Under the pieces are notes generated by a model, which saw nothing but the letters and a program-made list of their open reading frames with translations, had not been told where the DNA came from and searched no databases. The translations under genes were made by a program, and so were the position numbers. Of a stretch of 64,000 bases of DNA, positions 8,572 to 16,941 are shown in pieces. How positions within the stretch are numbered: position 1 is the first letter of the stretch; every line of letters starts with the position of its first letter. The DNA comes from Candidatus Thermochlorobacter aerophilus (lineage in GTDB: Bacteria > Bacteroidota > Chlorobiia > Chlorobiales > Thermochlorobacteraceae), in contig PHFL01000007.1 of the NCBI GenBank assembly GCA_002794105.1, positions 21,412-85,411 of the forward strand, in the 5' to 3' direction.

Positions 8572-8967
8572 ATGAGCTTCAAAGCGGGCGACATCCTCTC
8601 CTTTACTGCACACGATGCCACATTTGGTATGGCAAAAGTCCTAAGAATCGATACACTTGAAGATTTGCCAACGCCAGAGCCTGTGTTGCATCTGCTCATC
8701 TACTCTGTGCGCAATATCTTTCCACCCAATTTGGCTCACTTGGCTGAAGCAAAACCGTTCATTGCGCACTTGCCACTTTTCGAATCGGCGGTCGTCAAAT
8801 CTGGGTGCGTGCATATCGGCTATCAAGAAGTGCGTGCCGATGAACTCGATGCCTATCGAGTGTGGCAAGACGCCTTCTTTTCTGGCGAGGCAGGCATTTT
8901 CAATCTCCCCATCAGTGAAGCAATAGGCATCATTCTCGAAGCCTTAGGCAAAAAATCTAAATTGTAA
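8572..8967 (+). CDS. Conserved-looking hypothetical protein
   Basis: 131 residues, no signal peptide or membrane segment. The N-terminus (FKAGDILSFTAHDATFGMAKVLRID) reads like a small beta-barrel of the kind found in Imm26-like or SH3-like proteins, then LHLLIYSVRNIFPP, and a C-terminal amphipathic helix (ISEAIGIILEALGKK). The resemblance to the Imm26 type is weak and I do not assign it. It is followed 45 bases on by the DUF456 gene and may be co-transcribed. Confidence 0.6.
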   Translation: MSFKAGDILSFTAHDATFGMAKVLRIDTLEDLPTPEPVLHLLIYSVRNIFPPNLAHLAEAKPFIAHLPLFESAVVKSGCVHIGYQEVRADELDAYRVWQDAFFSGEAGIFNLPISEAIGIILEALGKKSKL

Positions 8968-9012
8968 CTTACTTTGCGGCACAGAGTGGCGCATTTAGCA
9001 AAAACAACGACG

Positions 9013-9492
9013 ATGGAAATTGTCTACTGGATACTCTGTTTGGTGTTGGTGCTGCTGGGGTTTGTAGGAATCATTGTGCCCGGCATTCCCGGCGCTCCAT
9101 TGGTATTCTTAGGACTCTTGGGTGCAGCATGGATTGATGACTTTCAGAAAGTTGGCTGGCTTCCCCTGATAATGATAGGTCTTGCTGGGGCACTGACGAT
9201 AGTTACGGATGCGGTAGCCACTGCACTTGGAGCAAAGCGTGTTGGAGCAAGTCCTTGGGCAATCGCTGGCGCCATGCTGGGAACGCTGGTCGGGCTTTTC
9301 TTTGGCTTCGTTGGCATAGTGGTCGCACCGTTTATCGGAGCAGTGCTCGGTGAGTATATGGCTAAACGCAACCTGCAACAATCGGCAAAGGCAGGTCTGG
9401 GAACATGGCTGGGAATGCTACTTGGCGCTGCCGCAAAAGTCGCTCTGCAATGCATCATGGTGGGGATTTTTGTCGTGGCATACTTCTTTTGA
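9013..9492 (+). CDS. DUF456 family membrane protein
   Basis: 159 residues from ATG at 9013. Almost entirely hydrophobic, with about four to five membrane segments separated by short loops, and the family's glycine-rich tandem: GFVGIIVPGIPGAPLVFLG near the N-terminus and GTLVGLFFGFVGIVVAPFIG in the middle, followed by GEYMAKR. The function of DUF456 proteins is not established. Inner membrane location is predicted. Confidence 0.85.
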   Translation: MEIVYWILCLVLVLLGFVGIIVPGIPGAPLVFLGLLGAAWIDDFQKVGWLPLIMIGLAGALTIVTDAVATALGAKRVGASPWAIAGAMLGTLVGLFFGFVGIVVAPFIGAVLGEYMAKRNLQQSAKAGLGTWLGMLLGAAAKVALQCIMVGIFVVAYFF

Positions 9493-9545
9493 CAACCTCA
9501 TCTTGAAGCCAGAGCCCAAGGGAAGTTTTGCGATAGTATCAGAAT

Positions 9546-10322
9546 ATGCTCAAAAAGTTATACATCGGCACATCGACATGGTCGCAAAAAGATTGGGTAG
9601 GGAATTTCTATCCGCCGCAGACCAAGCCTCAAGATTTTCTTGTGGAATATGCCAAACGCTTTCCAACTGTAGAAATTGATTCCACATTTTATGCTATTCC
9701 GCGAAAGAGCGTGGTTGAGGCGTGGTATGACAAAACACCAGCCGAATTCATCTTCAGCGCAAAGTTTCCGCAAAGCATCACGCATGAAAAGAAACTGCAC
9801 AACGCATCGGAAGAACTCAAGCAATTTTTAGATACCATGATGCTACTCAAAGAAAAGTTGGGATGTTTGGTCCTGCAGTTTCCGCCCGATTATGCCGCGA
9901 TGCCAGAGCATGTAGAAACTATGGAGCGATTTTTAGCCACATTGCCTACGCGCTCGTGTCGCATTGCATTGGAAGTGCGGCATCGCTCGTGGCTGACCGA
10001 GCAATTCTTCACGCTCTTGCATCAGCATCAGATTGCTTTGGTTTTCACTGACCAGCCAGCCATGAGAGGCATCGGAGTGCAGACTGCACCGTTCATCTAC
10101 ATCCGCTGGTTAGGCAATCGCAAATTGCTCTCTGAACCTTTCACGCATCTTGTCTTTGATAAAACCGCCGATATGACGGCTTGGGCAAAGTTTATCGCCA
10201 GCCTTGATTTTGAGGTGGGGTTTGGGTATTTCAACAATCACTATGCAGGGCATTCGCCAAGTTCCGTAGAAGCGTTCAACCGTATCTATGCAGAAGTTTG
10301 TATGCAGAGGAAGAGTGCGTAA
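9546..10322 (+). CDS. DUF72 family protein (YecE-like)
   Basis: 258 residues. Begins YIGTSTWSQKDWVGNFYPP, the family start (GTSGW..W.G.FYP), then VEIDSTFYAIPRKSVVEAW and FIFSAKFPQSITHEK, with a TIM-barrel-like layout and LEVRHRSW and the C-terminal YFNNHYAGHSPSSVEAF. The family is widespread, contains conserved acidic and Asn/His residues suggestive of a hydrolase, but no reaction is established. ATG start at 9546. Its 3' end contains the promoter-like element for the next gene. Confidence 0.9.
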   Translation: MLKKLYIGTSTWSQKDWVGNFYPPQTKPQDFLVEYAKRFPTVEIDSTFYAIPRKSVVEAWYDKTPAEFIFSAKFPQSITHEKKLHNASEELKQFLDTMMLLKEKLGCLVLQFPPDYAAMPEHVETMERFLATLPTRSCRIALEVRHRSWLTEQFFTLLHQHQIALVFTDQPAMRGIGVQTAPFIYIRWLGNRKLLSEPFTHLVFDKTADMTAWAKFIASLDFEVGFGYFNNHYAGHSPSSVEAFNRIYAEVCMQRKSA

Positions 10323-10327
10323 CTTTG
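10297..10327 (+). promoter_or_regulatory. Bacteroidota/Chlorobiota-type promoter for the prenol-kinase-like fusion gene
   Basis: TTTG at 10297-10300, exactly 19 bases, then TAACTTTG at 10320-10327: a full match to the -33 TTTG / -7 TAnnTTTG consensus known from Bacteroidota. It overlaps the DUF72 stop codon and lies 46 bases before the ATG at 10373, a plausible distance. Confidence 0.6.
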
Positions 10328-10372
10328 CGAAAACCATTTTACAAAAGACATTTTTCCACAGCAATTTGAGTT

Positions 10373-11926
10373 ATGACACTGGGCGCGCCGCTGGCCGAAG
10401 ATGTACCACCATTTCTTATCGCATTTGGTCTCATCATCGGCCTTATTGCCATCTGCGAAGTCTTGAAGAAAAGGCTCGGTGTGGAAGCAAGAGTAACACG
10501 CAAGATTGTGCATATCGGGACAGGAGTGTTTGTATTCTTTGCGCCCTATTTCTTCAAGTCTAATTTCTATCCAGCACTTATTCCCATTCTTTTCATTCCT
10601 TTCAATCTGCTGGCGGTGCGATTCGGCTGGCTACAATCTCTGCACGGCATAGAGGCACGAAGCGAGAGCACCTTGAACTACGGCACAGTGTATTTCCCAA
10701 TTGCGTTTCTGGTGCTCACTGTGCTGTGCTGGGGCGACCATGTCTGGATAATGCAAACCGCCATGCTGGTGTTAGGGCTTGCCGATTCTGCAGCAGCCAT
10801 TGTCGGAGAAAATCTGAAGCATCCGCATCAGTATAAGTTTTCAACGGTCAAGTCGCTGGAAGGCTCACTGACCATGTTCGTGGTAAGTTTTGTAACGATT
10901 TACCTATGCTTTCTCTATTTCATGCCGAGCGTGCCAAAATTGCAGGTGCTCGATGGCACAATGGTGTTAGGGTTTGCGATTGCACTGGCACTGATTGCAA
11001 CTGCCGTTGAAGCCTTGCTCTCGGGTGGTGCCGATAATCTCTTCGTCCCGCTGGCAATTGCCTATCCTTTGGGCATCATGCAGATTCAAGGCATTGAGAC
11101 GGTGCAGAATGTGGTGTTGGGCGTTGCCATTTCAGGGGTTGTGGCTCGAGCATCACTAAGCCTGAAATTTCTCAGCGCAAGCGGTGCCACGGCAACCTTT
11201 CTGCTGGCTTCGAACATCTTCAGCATGGGCGGCATCGTGTGGACGGTGCCGATTATGACCTTCTTTGTGCTCTCTTCAATTCTTTCCAAGATTGGCAGGG
11301 CACAGAAAAAGAAATATGACCTCATTTTTGAAAAAGGCTCACAGCGCGACATGGGGCAAGTCTTCGCCAACGGCGGCATCGGCTGGCTCCTCATGATTTG
11401 GTATTCGTTCGTGACCGATAGCACCCTGCGCGACCTTATCTACATTGGATACTTGGGCACAATTGCCGCCGTGCAAGCCGATACATGGGCAACAGAAATT
11501 GGCACCATCGTGCGCAATCCAAAACCGATTTCTATTGTCAACTTCAAGCCTGTGCCCGCAGGCACATCTGGCGGTATCACCTTCATTGGCACAATGGGGG
11601 GATTCATTGGTGCTTGTGTCATCTGTGCCAGTGCATGGCTCTCCAATTGGGAAAAGATGGCAGAACTCGGCGTGTGGAATTCCTTTGCACTCATCGGCGG
11701 TTCGGGACTGCTGGCGAGCTTGGTAGATAGTTTTCTGGGTGCAACATTGCAAGCCCAATACTACGACCCGATTCGGCAGAAAATCACCGAGCGCACGCAC
11801 AGCCTCAGGGAAGATGGCACGCTCATTGAAAATCAACTGCAAAAAGGATACCGCTGGATGGATAACGATTTGGTGAATTTTATCTGCGGCATGACTGGAG
11901 CAGGCATGGCAATTCTGTTGAAGTAG
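10373..11926 (+). CDS. Fused phytol/dolichol kinase-like and DUF92 (phytyl-phosphate kinase-like) membrane protein
   Basis: 517 residues, multi-pass inner membrane protein with two domains. Residues 1-258 resemble the polyprenol/phytol kinase group (VTE5, Sec59): RKIVHIGTG (43-51), LADSAAAIVG (136-145), KSLEGS (160-165) and SGGADNLFVP (217-226). Residues 262-517 are DUF92: FLSASGATATFLLA, NGGIGWLLM, AVQADTWATEIG (367-378), AGTSGGIT, and a final NFICGMTGAGMA. In plants and cyanobacteria VTE5 phosphorylates phytol and VTE6 (DUF92) phosphorylates phytyl phosphate, salvaging chlorophyll's alcohol tail into phytyl diphosphate. The fusion implies both steps on one chain; the alcohol here could be phytol, farnesol or geranylgeraniol (inference). 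The preceding promoter suggests its own transcript. Confidence 0.85.
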   Translation: MTLGAPLAEDVPPFLIAFGLIIGLIAICEVLKKRLGVEARVTRKIVHIGTGVFVFFAPYFFKSNFYPALIPILFIPFNLLAVRFGWLQSLHGIEARSESTLNYGTVYFPIAFLVLTVLCWGDHVWIMQTAMLVLGLADSAAAIVGENLKHPHQYKFSTVKSLEGSLTMFVVSFVTIYLCFLYFMPSVPKLQVLDGTMVLGFAIALALIATAVEALLSGGADNLFVPLAIAYPLGIMQIQGIETVQNVVLGVAISGVVARASLSLKFLSASGATATFLLASNIFSMGGIVWTVPIMTFFVLSSILSKIGRAQKKKYDLIFEKGSQRDMGQVFANGGIGWLLMIWYSFVTDSTLRDLIYIGYLGTIAAVQADTWATEIGTIVRNPKPISIVNFKPVPAGTSGGITFIGTMGGFIGACVICASAWLSNWEKMAELGVWNSFALIGGSGLLASLVDSFLGATLQAQYYDPIRQKITERTHSLREDGTLIENQLQKGYRWMDNDLVNFICGMTGAGMAILLK

Positions 11927-11975
11927 CAAAAACCAACCACACTTCACATAGAGCAACTCAACCCAAATAAATTGA

Positions 11976-12842
11976 ATGCTTGAATTCACTATCACGTTTT
12001 CCCTGCAAGTCTTGCGTATTGCTATGCCTTACCTTTTAGCATCACTGGGGGCGACATACTCTGAACGCAGTGGCGTCATCAACCTAGCTCTGGAAGGACT
12101 GATGATATTTGGCGCCTTTGGCGCTGTGATTGGGCAGTACTTTACAGGCTCGGCATGGCTGGGCATCATGCTGGCGGCATTGCTGGGGTTAAGTGTCGCG
12201 AGCTTACATGGGTATATGACCATCACGATAAAAGCCAATCAAATTGTGAGCGGCATTGCATTGAACATTTTGGCAGTAGGAGTGACCAAGTTTTTTCTTA
12301 GACCGCTCTTTGGAAGTTCATCCAATTCGGAGCGCATTGCAGGGATAGATGTGCCCAACATTCTGCTCAATCCAATTTTTCTCTTGGCGGTGGTGCTGGT
12401 GCCGCTTTCGCACTTCATTTTCTACTACACGCCGTTTGGCTTACGCTTGCGTGCCGTCGGCGAAAGCGCCCAAACTGCCGATTCGTTGGGTATCAACGTC
12501 AGTGCAATGCGCTACAGTGGCGTGATGATTTCAGGCGTGCTGGCAGCACTGGCTGGCGCATTTCTTGCCTTCGAGCAACACAGCTTCACCGATGGCATGA
12601 CGGCAGGGAGAGGCTACATCGCCTTAGCCGCTATGATTATCGGCAGATGGACCCCGCTGGGCGCCGCCGCCGCAAGCCTATTTTTTGCCTTCACCGAAGC
12701 CGTGCAGCTTAACTTGCAAAGCGAAACACTTCCAACGCAAGTCGTGCAAGCCTTGCCGTATTTGATTACACTGGCAGTCTTGGTTGGTTTTATCGGCAAA
12801 TCCACACCGCCCAGTGAAATTGGCAAACCGTATCAAAAGTAG
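11976..12842 (+). CDS. ABC transporter permease, nucleoside/simple-sugar (NupQ-like) type
   Basis: 288 residues, eight to nine hydrophobic segments. The N-terminal pattern PYLLASLGATYSERSGVINLALEGLM, split here for length, is diagnostic: GATYSERSGVINLALEGLM is the BPD_transp_2 motif of the nucleoside permeases (YufQ/NupC type). Also LRAVGESAQTADSLGINV and RGYIALAAMIIGRWTPLGA. Such permeases work with a second permease, an ATPase and a lipoprotein binding protein, none of which is seen nearby here, so the rest is encoded elsewhere or lies outside this gene order. It sits between the fused kinase and rnhB. Confidence 0.88.
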   Translation: MLEFTITFSLQVLRIAMPYLLASLGATYSERSGVINLALEGLMIFGAFGAVIGQYFTGSAWLGIMLAALLGLSVASLHGYMTITIKANQIVSGIALNILAVGVTKFFLRPLFGSSSNSERIAGIDVPNILLNPIFLLAVVLVPLSHFIFYYTPFGLRLRAVGESAQTADSLGINVSAMRYSGVMISGVLAALAGAFLAFEQHSFTDGMTAGRGYIALAAMIIGRWTPLGAAAASLFFAFTEAVQLNLQSETLPTQVVQALPYLITLAVLVGFIGKSTPPSEIGKPYQK

Positions 12843-12847
12843 CTAAG

Positions 12848-13489
12848 ATGACCACAGCCTTTGAGCAAAAGTTGTGGAGAACATATCGCTGGATATGCGG
12901 CGTCGATGAGGTTGGACGCGGACCGCTGGCAGGACCAGTTGTTGCCGCCGCCGTTATGTTTGAAAAGGGCTTTACGCCTGATGATAAACTCCAGCGTGTA
13001 GCCGATTCCAAGAAACTCTCGCCTCAAGCACGCACCGAGCTGGCGCAGCTGATTCACGATAGGGCTGTGGCAGTCGGCATCGGTGAAGTGGATGTGCCAA
13101 CGATTGACCGTCTCAACATCTTGAATGCCACATTTCTGGCAATGACCAAAGCCATTGAGCAACTGGTGCTGCAACCTGAATTTGCGCTCATCGATGGCAA
13201 TCGGTATTGTGGGGCGCCGCACATAGCGTTTGAAACCGTGGTCAAAGGTGATAGCAAGGTTTTTTCCATTGCTGCCGCATCAATTGTAGCAAAGGTCTAT
13301 CGCGATAAGCTCATGAGCGAATGGGATGCCAAGTTCCCGCAGTATGGATTTGCCAAGCACTTTGGCTATCCGACGCCCGAACACATTGAAGCCATTCGCA
13401 AATACGGTCGATGCGACATTCATCGCAAAGCCTTCAAGCTCTCGGCGCTTGGTGAGAAAAGCGCATCAAGACAGGGAATTTCAAAGTAA
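12848..13489 (+). CDS. rnhB: Ribonuclease HII
   Basis: 213 residues. It removes RNA from RNA-DNA hybrids, including single ribonucleotides. The catalytic motif G-V-D-E-V-G-R-G-P-L-A-G starts at residue 18; the second acidic cluster is in ALIDGN, and SIAAASIVAKVYRD and a distal FGYPTPEH complete the family's set. Six bases separate it from the preceding permease stop, so the two are likely co-transcribed. ATG start. Confidence 0.95.
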   Translation: MTTAFEQKLWRTYRWICGVDEVGRGPLAGPVVAAAVMFEKGFTPDDKLQRVADSKKLSPQARTELAQLIHDRAVAVGIGEVDVPTIDRLNILNATFLAMTKAIEQLVLQPEFALIDGNRYCGAPHIAFETVVKGDSKVFSIAAASIVAKVYRDKLMSEWDAKFPQYGFAKHFGYPTPEHIEAIRKYGRCDIHRKAFKLSALGEKSASRQGISK

Positions 13490-13525
13490 GATTTGGCGTT
13501 TCAAGCATGCAAAAAAGAGCCTGCC

Positions 13526-14044
13526 ATGCAAAAATCTGACGACATCCGCTGCGAAAACACGGTGGCAGTGCAAGCGGCGCCGAAAGGTTTCGTGCGACAC
13601 ACCAACGAGTATGTGTTTGTGGTCGATCGCCCACTTGACAAAGTGTGGGATTGGCTCAATAATCCGAAGACTTTTACAGACAGTCAAATTTTCCCCTGGC
13701 GTGTGGAGTTTGTCTCACCTGATGAGAACATCCCAGCAGGTTTTCATGAGGGGGTCTTGTGTGTGCATCATGGACCGATGATGATGTTTTCAGGCGTGCT
13801 GACCGAGATTCGTGACAAGGAGTATCGCGACCTGCAATACTTCTATGGTAGCTATGTGGGCAGTCTGCGCTGGATTCGCCCAACACGCTTGCAATTCTGG
13901 GTGCGTGAAGTGCCCGGTGGCACAGAAGTCAAAGCCCGACTCGACTCATTTGTCATCCCTGCGCTCTACAAATTTTGGACATGGGCACAAAACTTGGTTT
14001 GGCGGCAGTTCCCAGGCGATATTTTCCGAGCAACGCGAAAATGA
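13526..14044 (+). CDS. SRPBCC (START-like) domain protein
   Basis: 172 residues from ATG at 13526. The pattern EYVFVVDRPLDKVWDWLNNPKTF near residues 24-46, followed by strands and a C-terminal helix (FVIPALYKFWTWAQNL), fits the polyketide-cyclase/START-like ligand-binding fold that commonly takes hydrophobic molecules. No catalytic function can be assigned. It follows rnhB by 36 bases on the same strand. Confidence 0.72.
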   Translation: MQKSDDIRCENTVAVQAAPKGFVRHTNEYVFVVDRPLDKVWDWLNNPKTFTDSQIFPWRVEFVSPDENIPAGFHEGVLCVHHGPMMMFSGVLTEIRDKEYRDLQYFYGSYVGSLRWIRPTRLQFWVREVPGGTEVKARLDSFVIPALYKFWTWAQNLVWRQFPGDIFRATRK

Positions 14045-14092
14045 GTATCTTCTCTGCGAAAGCAAGAGAGAATTTAATCTATCTTCAATCGT

Positions 14093-15028
14093 ATGCTCAA
14101 ACTCCAATCTGTCACGAAGTCCTACGCCGATAAAATTGCCGTCAAGAATCTCTCGTTTGAAGTGCAGCGCGGAGAAATCTTTGGCATCTTAGGTCCAAAT
14201 GGGGCAGGGAAGACTTCTACGATTCGCATGATTTGCGGCATCACGCTTCCCGATAGCGGCACGATTGAATTTTTAGGCAGACCGATGAACGAAGAGCTTC
14301 AAAGCAAAATCGGCTATCTGCCTGAAGAGCGCGGGCTATACAAGAAAATGAAAGTCGGTGATGTGCTGCTGTATTTTGCGCAACTCAAAGGCTTGTCGCG
14401 TGCGGAAGCCAAAGCCCGCATTGAGCATTGGGCAAAGCGCTTTGAAGCAGAAGCATGGCTTAAAAAGAAAGTTGATGAGCTCTCAAAAGGCATGCAACAA
14501 AAAGTGCAGTTCATGTCAGTGCTGTTGCATGAGCCAGAGTTACTGATTCTCGATGAGCCGTTTTCTGGTTTAGACCCCATCAACTCTGAACTCATGATGG
14601 ATGTCATCTTAGAGTTCAAAGAAGCAGGTAAGACGATTCTCTTTTCCACCCACCGCATGGAGCAAGTCGAGAAAATCTGCGACTCTATTGTGCTCATCAA
14701 CAATGGCGAAGCTATTTTGAGTGGTAAGGTGCGCGAAGTCAAAAGGTCGTATGGAAAAAACCGCATTCATCTCGATTTCGAAGGCAATGATAGTTTTCTC
14801 GAGGCGTTGCTGGCACAAGGTAAAGTTGAAGTGACTGCCCGCTCGCCAAAGTCGGTTGAACTTAAGCTGCTTAATGGCACAACGCCAAGAGAAATTCTCA
14901 CAACAGCAAACAACTGTGCAGAAATCACGCGCTTTGAACTGGCAGAGCCATCGCTGAGAGAGATTTTCATCATGCGCGTCAATGAAACTCATACCATAGA
15001 AAGCACTAAGCAATTCTGTAAGTCGTAA
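14093..15028 (+). CDS. ABC transporter ATP-binding protein (NatA-like, DUF4162 tail)
   Basis: 311 residues. Walker A GPNGAGKT at 34-41, a degenerate signature LSKGMQQK in place of LSGGQ, Walker B LLILDEPFSGLDP and the switch His in STHRMEQVEKICD. After residue ~215 comes the regulatory tail typical of NatA/ABC-2 exporters (SYGKNRIHLDFEGND). These ATPases power ABC-2 permeases that export ions, lipids or drugs; no permease gene follows, the next gene being the arginine decarboxylase. So it is either an orphan or its permease is elsewhere. Confidence 0.88.
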   Translation: MLKLQSVTKSYADKIAVKNLSFEVQRGEIFGILGPNGAGKTSTIRMICGITLPDSGTIEFLGRPMNEELQSKIGYLPEERGLYKKMKVGDVLLYFAQLKGLSRAEAKARIEHWAKRFEAEAWLKKKVDELSKGMQQKVQFMSVLLHEPELLILDEPFSGLDPINSELMMDVILEFKEAGKTILFSTHRMEQVEKICDSIVLINNGEAILSGKVREVKRSYGKNRIHLDFEGNDSFLEALLAQGKVEVTARSPKSVELKLLNGTTPREILTTANNCAEITRFELAEPSLREIFIMRVNETHTIESTKQFCKS

Positions 15029-15073
15029 CCTCACAATGCAAATCAAGCTGAAGCACGAATGGATTCAAAAAAC

Positions 15074-15106
15074 TTGAAAAGTTTTCGATTGCTTTTTCTA
15101 TTTTTG
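15074..15106 (+). promoter_or_regulatory. Candidate promoter for arginine decarboxylase gene
   Basis: TATTTTTG at 15099-15106 matches the -7 TAnnTTTG consensus; 19 bases upstream is TTGAAA at 15074-15079, which is only a partial match to -33. It is 58 bases before the TTG start. A sigma-70-like reading (TTGAAA, 19, TATTTT) is equally possible. Confidence 0.3.
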
Positions 15107-15163
15107 CGCCAACTCTAAAGAAGCTCATTTCAACAATCAAAAAGTAGAGAGGGGGGATTAAAA

Positions 15164-15712
15164 TTGTCATTCGTTCCAACTAAAATCTTCTTCACTAAAG
15201 GTGTCGGCAGACACAAAGAATATCTCTCATCGTTTGAGCTTGCGCTGCGCGATGCAAAAATTGAAAAATGCAACTTAGTGACGGTATCAAGCATTTTTCC
15301 AGCAGGCTGCAAGCGTATTTCACTTGAAGAAGGCTTAAAGTTGCTACAACCGGGGCAAATCACATTCTGTGTGATGGCACGTGCCTCAACGAATGAACAC
15401 AATCGTTTGATTGCAGCGGCAATTGGTGTTGCTATTCCGCAGGACATCAACACGCAGTATGGCTATCTCTCCGAGCATCATCCATATGGTGAGAGCGAAA
15501 AGCAAGCTGGCGAATATGCCGAAGACCTTGCAGCTACCATGTTAGCGACCACACTTGGCATTGAATTCGACCCCAATACAGCTTGGGACGAGCGCGAGGA
15601 CATCTACAAAATGAGTGGAAAAATCGTTAAGACCTTCAACATCACACAGTCTGCAGAAGGAAAAGCAGGACTGTGGACATCTGTCATCGCCTGCGGCATA
15701 CTCCTGCCGTAG
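15164..15712 (+). CDS. Pyruvoyl-dependent arginine decarboxylase
   Basis: 182 residues from a TTG start preceded by a purine-rich AGAGAGGGGGGA (15146-15157). It makes agmatine from arginine, for polyamine synthesis or acid resistance. The protein matches the PvlArgDC family: N-terminal [13 protein letters not shown], then [15 protein letters not shown], where Ser42-Ser43 is the expected self-cleavage site giving a beta chain (1-42) and a pyruvoyl-capped alpha chain (43-182). [21 protein letters not shown] and the C-terminal segment are conserved. Genes for downstream agmatine use are not in the window. A clear terminator follows at 15739-15763. The downstream neighbour is convergent. Confidence 0.92.
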   Translation: MSFVPTKIFFTKGVGRHKEYLSSFELALRDAKIEKCNLVTVSSIFPAGCKRISLEEGLKLLQPGQITFCVMARASTNEHNRLIAAAIGVAIPQDINTQYGYLSEHHPYGESEKQAGEYAEDLAATMLATTLGIEFDPNTAWDEREDIYKMSGKIVKTFNITQSAEGKAGLWTSVIACGILLP

Positions 15713-15738
15713 TGTCGAGAGGCGAAACGCTAGGCAAG

Positions 15739-15763
15739 GGGGCTGAAAAAATCAGCCCCTTTT
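15739..15763 (+). terminator. Rho-independent terminator after arginine decarboxylase
   Basis: GGGGCTGA (15739-15746), 5-base A-rich loop, TCAGCCCC (15752-15759), then TTTT. Perfect 8-bp GC-rich stem 27 bases after the stop. Reading the other strand there is no U-run comparable downstream of the convergent macro-domain gene. Confidence 0.85.
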
Positions 15764-15795
15764 GCTTTGCATACAAAGGCAAACAAGCATGCCAG

Positions 15796-16329
15796 CTAAT
15801 CGATTTCCTTCTGACGAAGAATTTCAGCTAAAGCCGCTTGATAGACATCGTAATCGCGCTGGCTAAAGCAAACAAAAAAGACTTTCTCAGGAAGTTGGCT
15901 ATGTGCAAGAAAATCGTCGACAGTCTGTATGGCAATTTTTGCGGCTCGCTCAATCGGAAAGCCATATGCACCTGTGCTGATGGCTGGAAATGCTAAGGTC
16001 TTTACGTCGTGCTCCTTAGCGAGCTTGCAGGAATTGTTGTAGCATGATGCCAAAAGTTCATCTTCGCCAAATGTGCCGCCTTTCCACACAGGACCCACGG
16101 TGTGAATAACATACTTTGCAGGCAGGTTGTAGCCCAGCGTGATTTTGGCTTCCCCCGTCTGGCAGCCATTGAGTTTAGCACAGGCTTCGCGGAGTGCTGG
16201 ACCAGCCGCACGATGAATGGCACCATCGACACCACCGCCGCCCAAAAGCGTATGATTTGCTGCATTGACAATCGCATCAACATGGAGGCGCGTAATATCG
16301 CCAAGAATAACTTCCATTCTATCTTGCAT
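15796..16329 (-). CDS. Macro domain protein, O-acetyl-ADP-ribose deacetylase-like
   Basis: 177 residues. The start [21 protein letters not shown] and [15 protein letters not shown] are the ADP-ribose-binding segments of the YmdB/MacroD class; later [18 protein letters not shown] is the second binding loop, here read [10 protein letters not shown]. The family hydrolyses O-acetyl-ADP-ribose and mono-ADP-ribosylation. ATG at 16329 (M1-Q2-D3-R4). It lies 20 bases downstream of msrB on the same strand. Confidence 0.92.
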   Translation of the reverse strand: MQDRMEVILGDITRLHVDAIVNAANHTLLGGGGVDGAIHRAAGPALREACAKLNGCQTGEAKITLGYNLPAKYVIHTVGPVWKGGTFGEDELLASCYNNSCKLAKEHDVKTLAFPAISTGAYGFPIERAAKIAIQTVDDFLAHSQLPEKVFFVCFSQRDYDVYQAALAEILRQKEID

Positions 16330-16349
16330 ATCACTCCTCCGAAATCAGT

Positions 16350-16922
16350 TTAGTGATTGCTTTTTGGCTCGAAGACCAGTGCTGCCGAGTTCATGCAATA
16401 GCGCAAACCGGTCGGCGTCTGCGGCGCATCGTCGAAGACATGACCTAAGTGCGCATCACAGCGACTGCATAGAACCTCATCGCGCACCATGCCAAAGCTA
16501 TAATCCTTTTCTATCGTGATGCAATCAGGGCGAATTGGCGCATAAAAACTGGGCCAGCCTGTACCAGAATCAAATTTGGTATCGGAACTAAAAAGCGCTT
16601 GCCCACAGCAGGCACACTTGTAAATACCGGGCTTTTTGTTGTTCCAATACTTATTGACAAATGGAAACTCGGTGCCCTTTTCCCGCGTGATACGATACAC
16701 TTCCGGCGGCAAAATCGCCTTCCACTCTTCAGGAGTTTTACTGATTTTCTCAGTCATAGTCTTGGCAAGTTTGGATGAGTCAGAATAAGCAAGAGACTGG
16801 GATTGAAAAATCTGAGTGTCTTTAGGCTCTGGTGCTTGGCAGGCACTAACGAGGCTAACAGTCAGGTAAAGCCCAAAAAGGAGAACGCAGAAGTTTGAAT
16901 TTTTACAACAAAGCATATACAT
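16350..16922 (-). CDS. msrB: Peptide-methionine (R)-S-oxide reductase, lipoprotein form
   Basis: 190 residues from ATG at 16922. MsrB repairs methionine-R-sulfoxide in proteins using thioredoxin or related donors. The N-terminus has a hydrophobic signal ending in LVSAC, a lipobox, so the enzyme is predicted to be exported and lipidated. The catalytic domain shows the two zinc Cys pairs (CACC and CSRC), GTGWPSF, and the active-site Cys in RYCMNSA. An exported MsrB is expected to repair periplasmic or surface proteins. A promoter-like TATCTTTG lies 33 bases upstream on the minus strand. It is divergent from the EnvC-like gene, 19 bases away. Confidence 0.92.
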   Translation of the reverse strand: MYMLCCKNSNFCVLLFGLYLTVSLVSACQAPEPKDTQIFQSQSLAYSDSSKLAKTMTEKISKTPEEWKAILPPEVYRITREKGTEFPFVNKYWNNKKPGIYKCACCGQALFSSDTKFDSGTGWPSFYAPIRPDCITIEKDYSFGMVRDEVLCSRCDAHLGHVFDDAPQTPTGLRYCMNSAALVFEPKSNH

Positions 16923-16941
16923 TCGGCAAACTGACTCTCGA

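Noticed and set aside
11339..11995. A 218-residue minus-strand open frame over the DUF92 domain
   Set aside because: The opposite strand has clear domain motifs throughout; the antisense protein is rich in Cys and His without known motifs.
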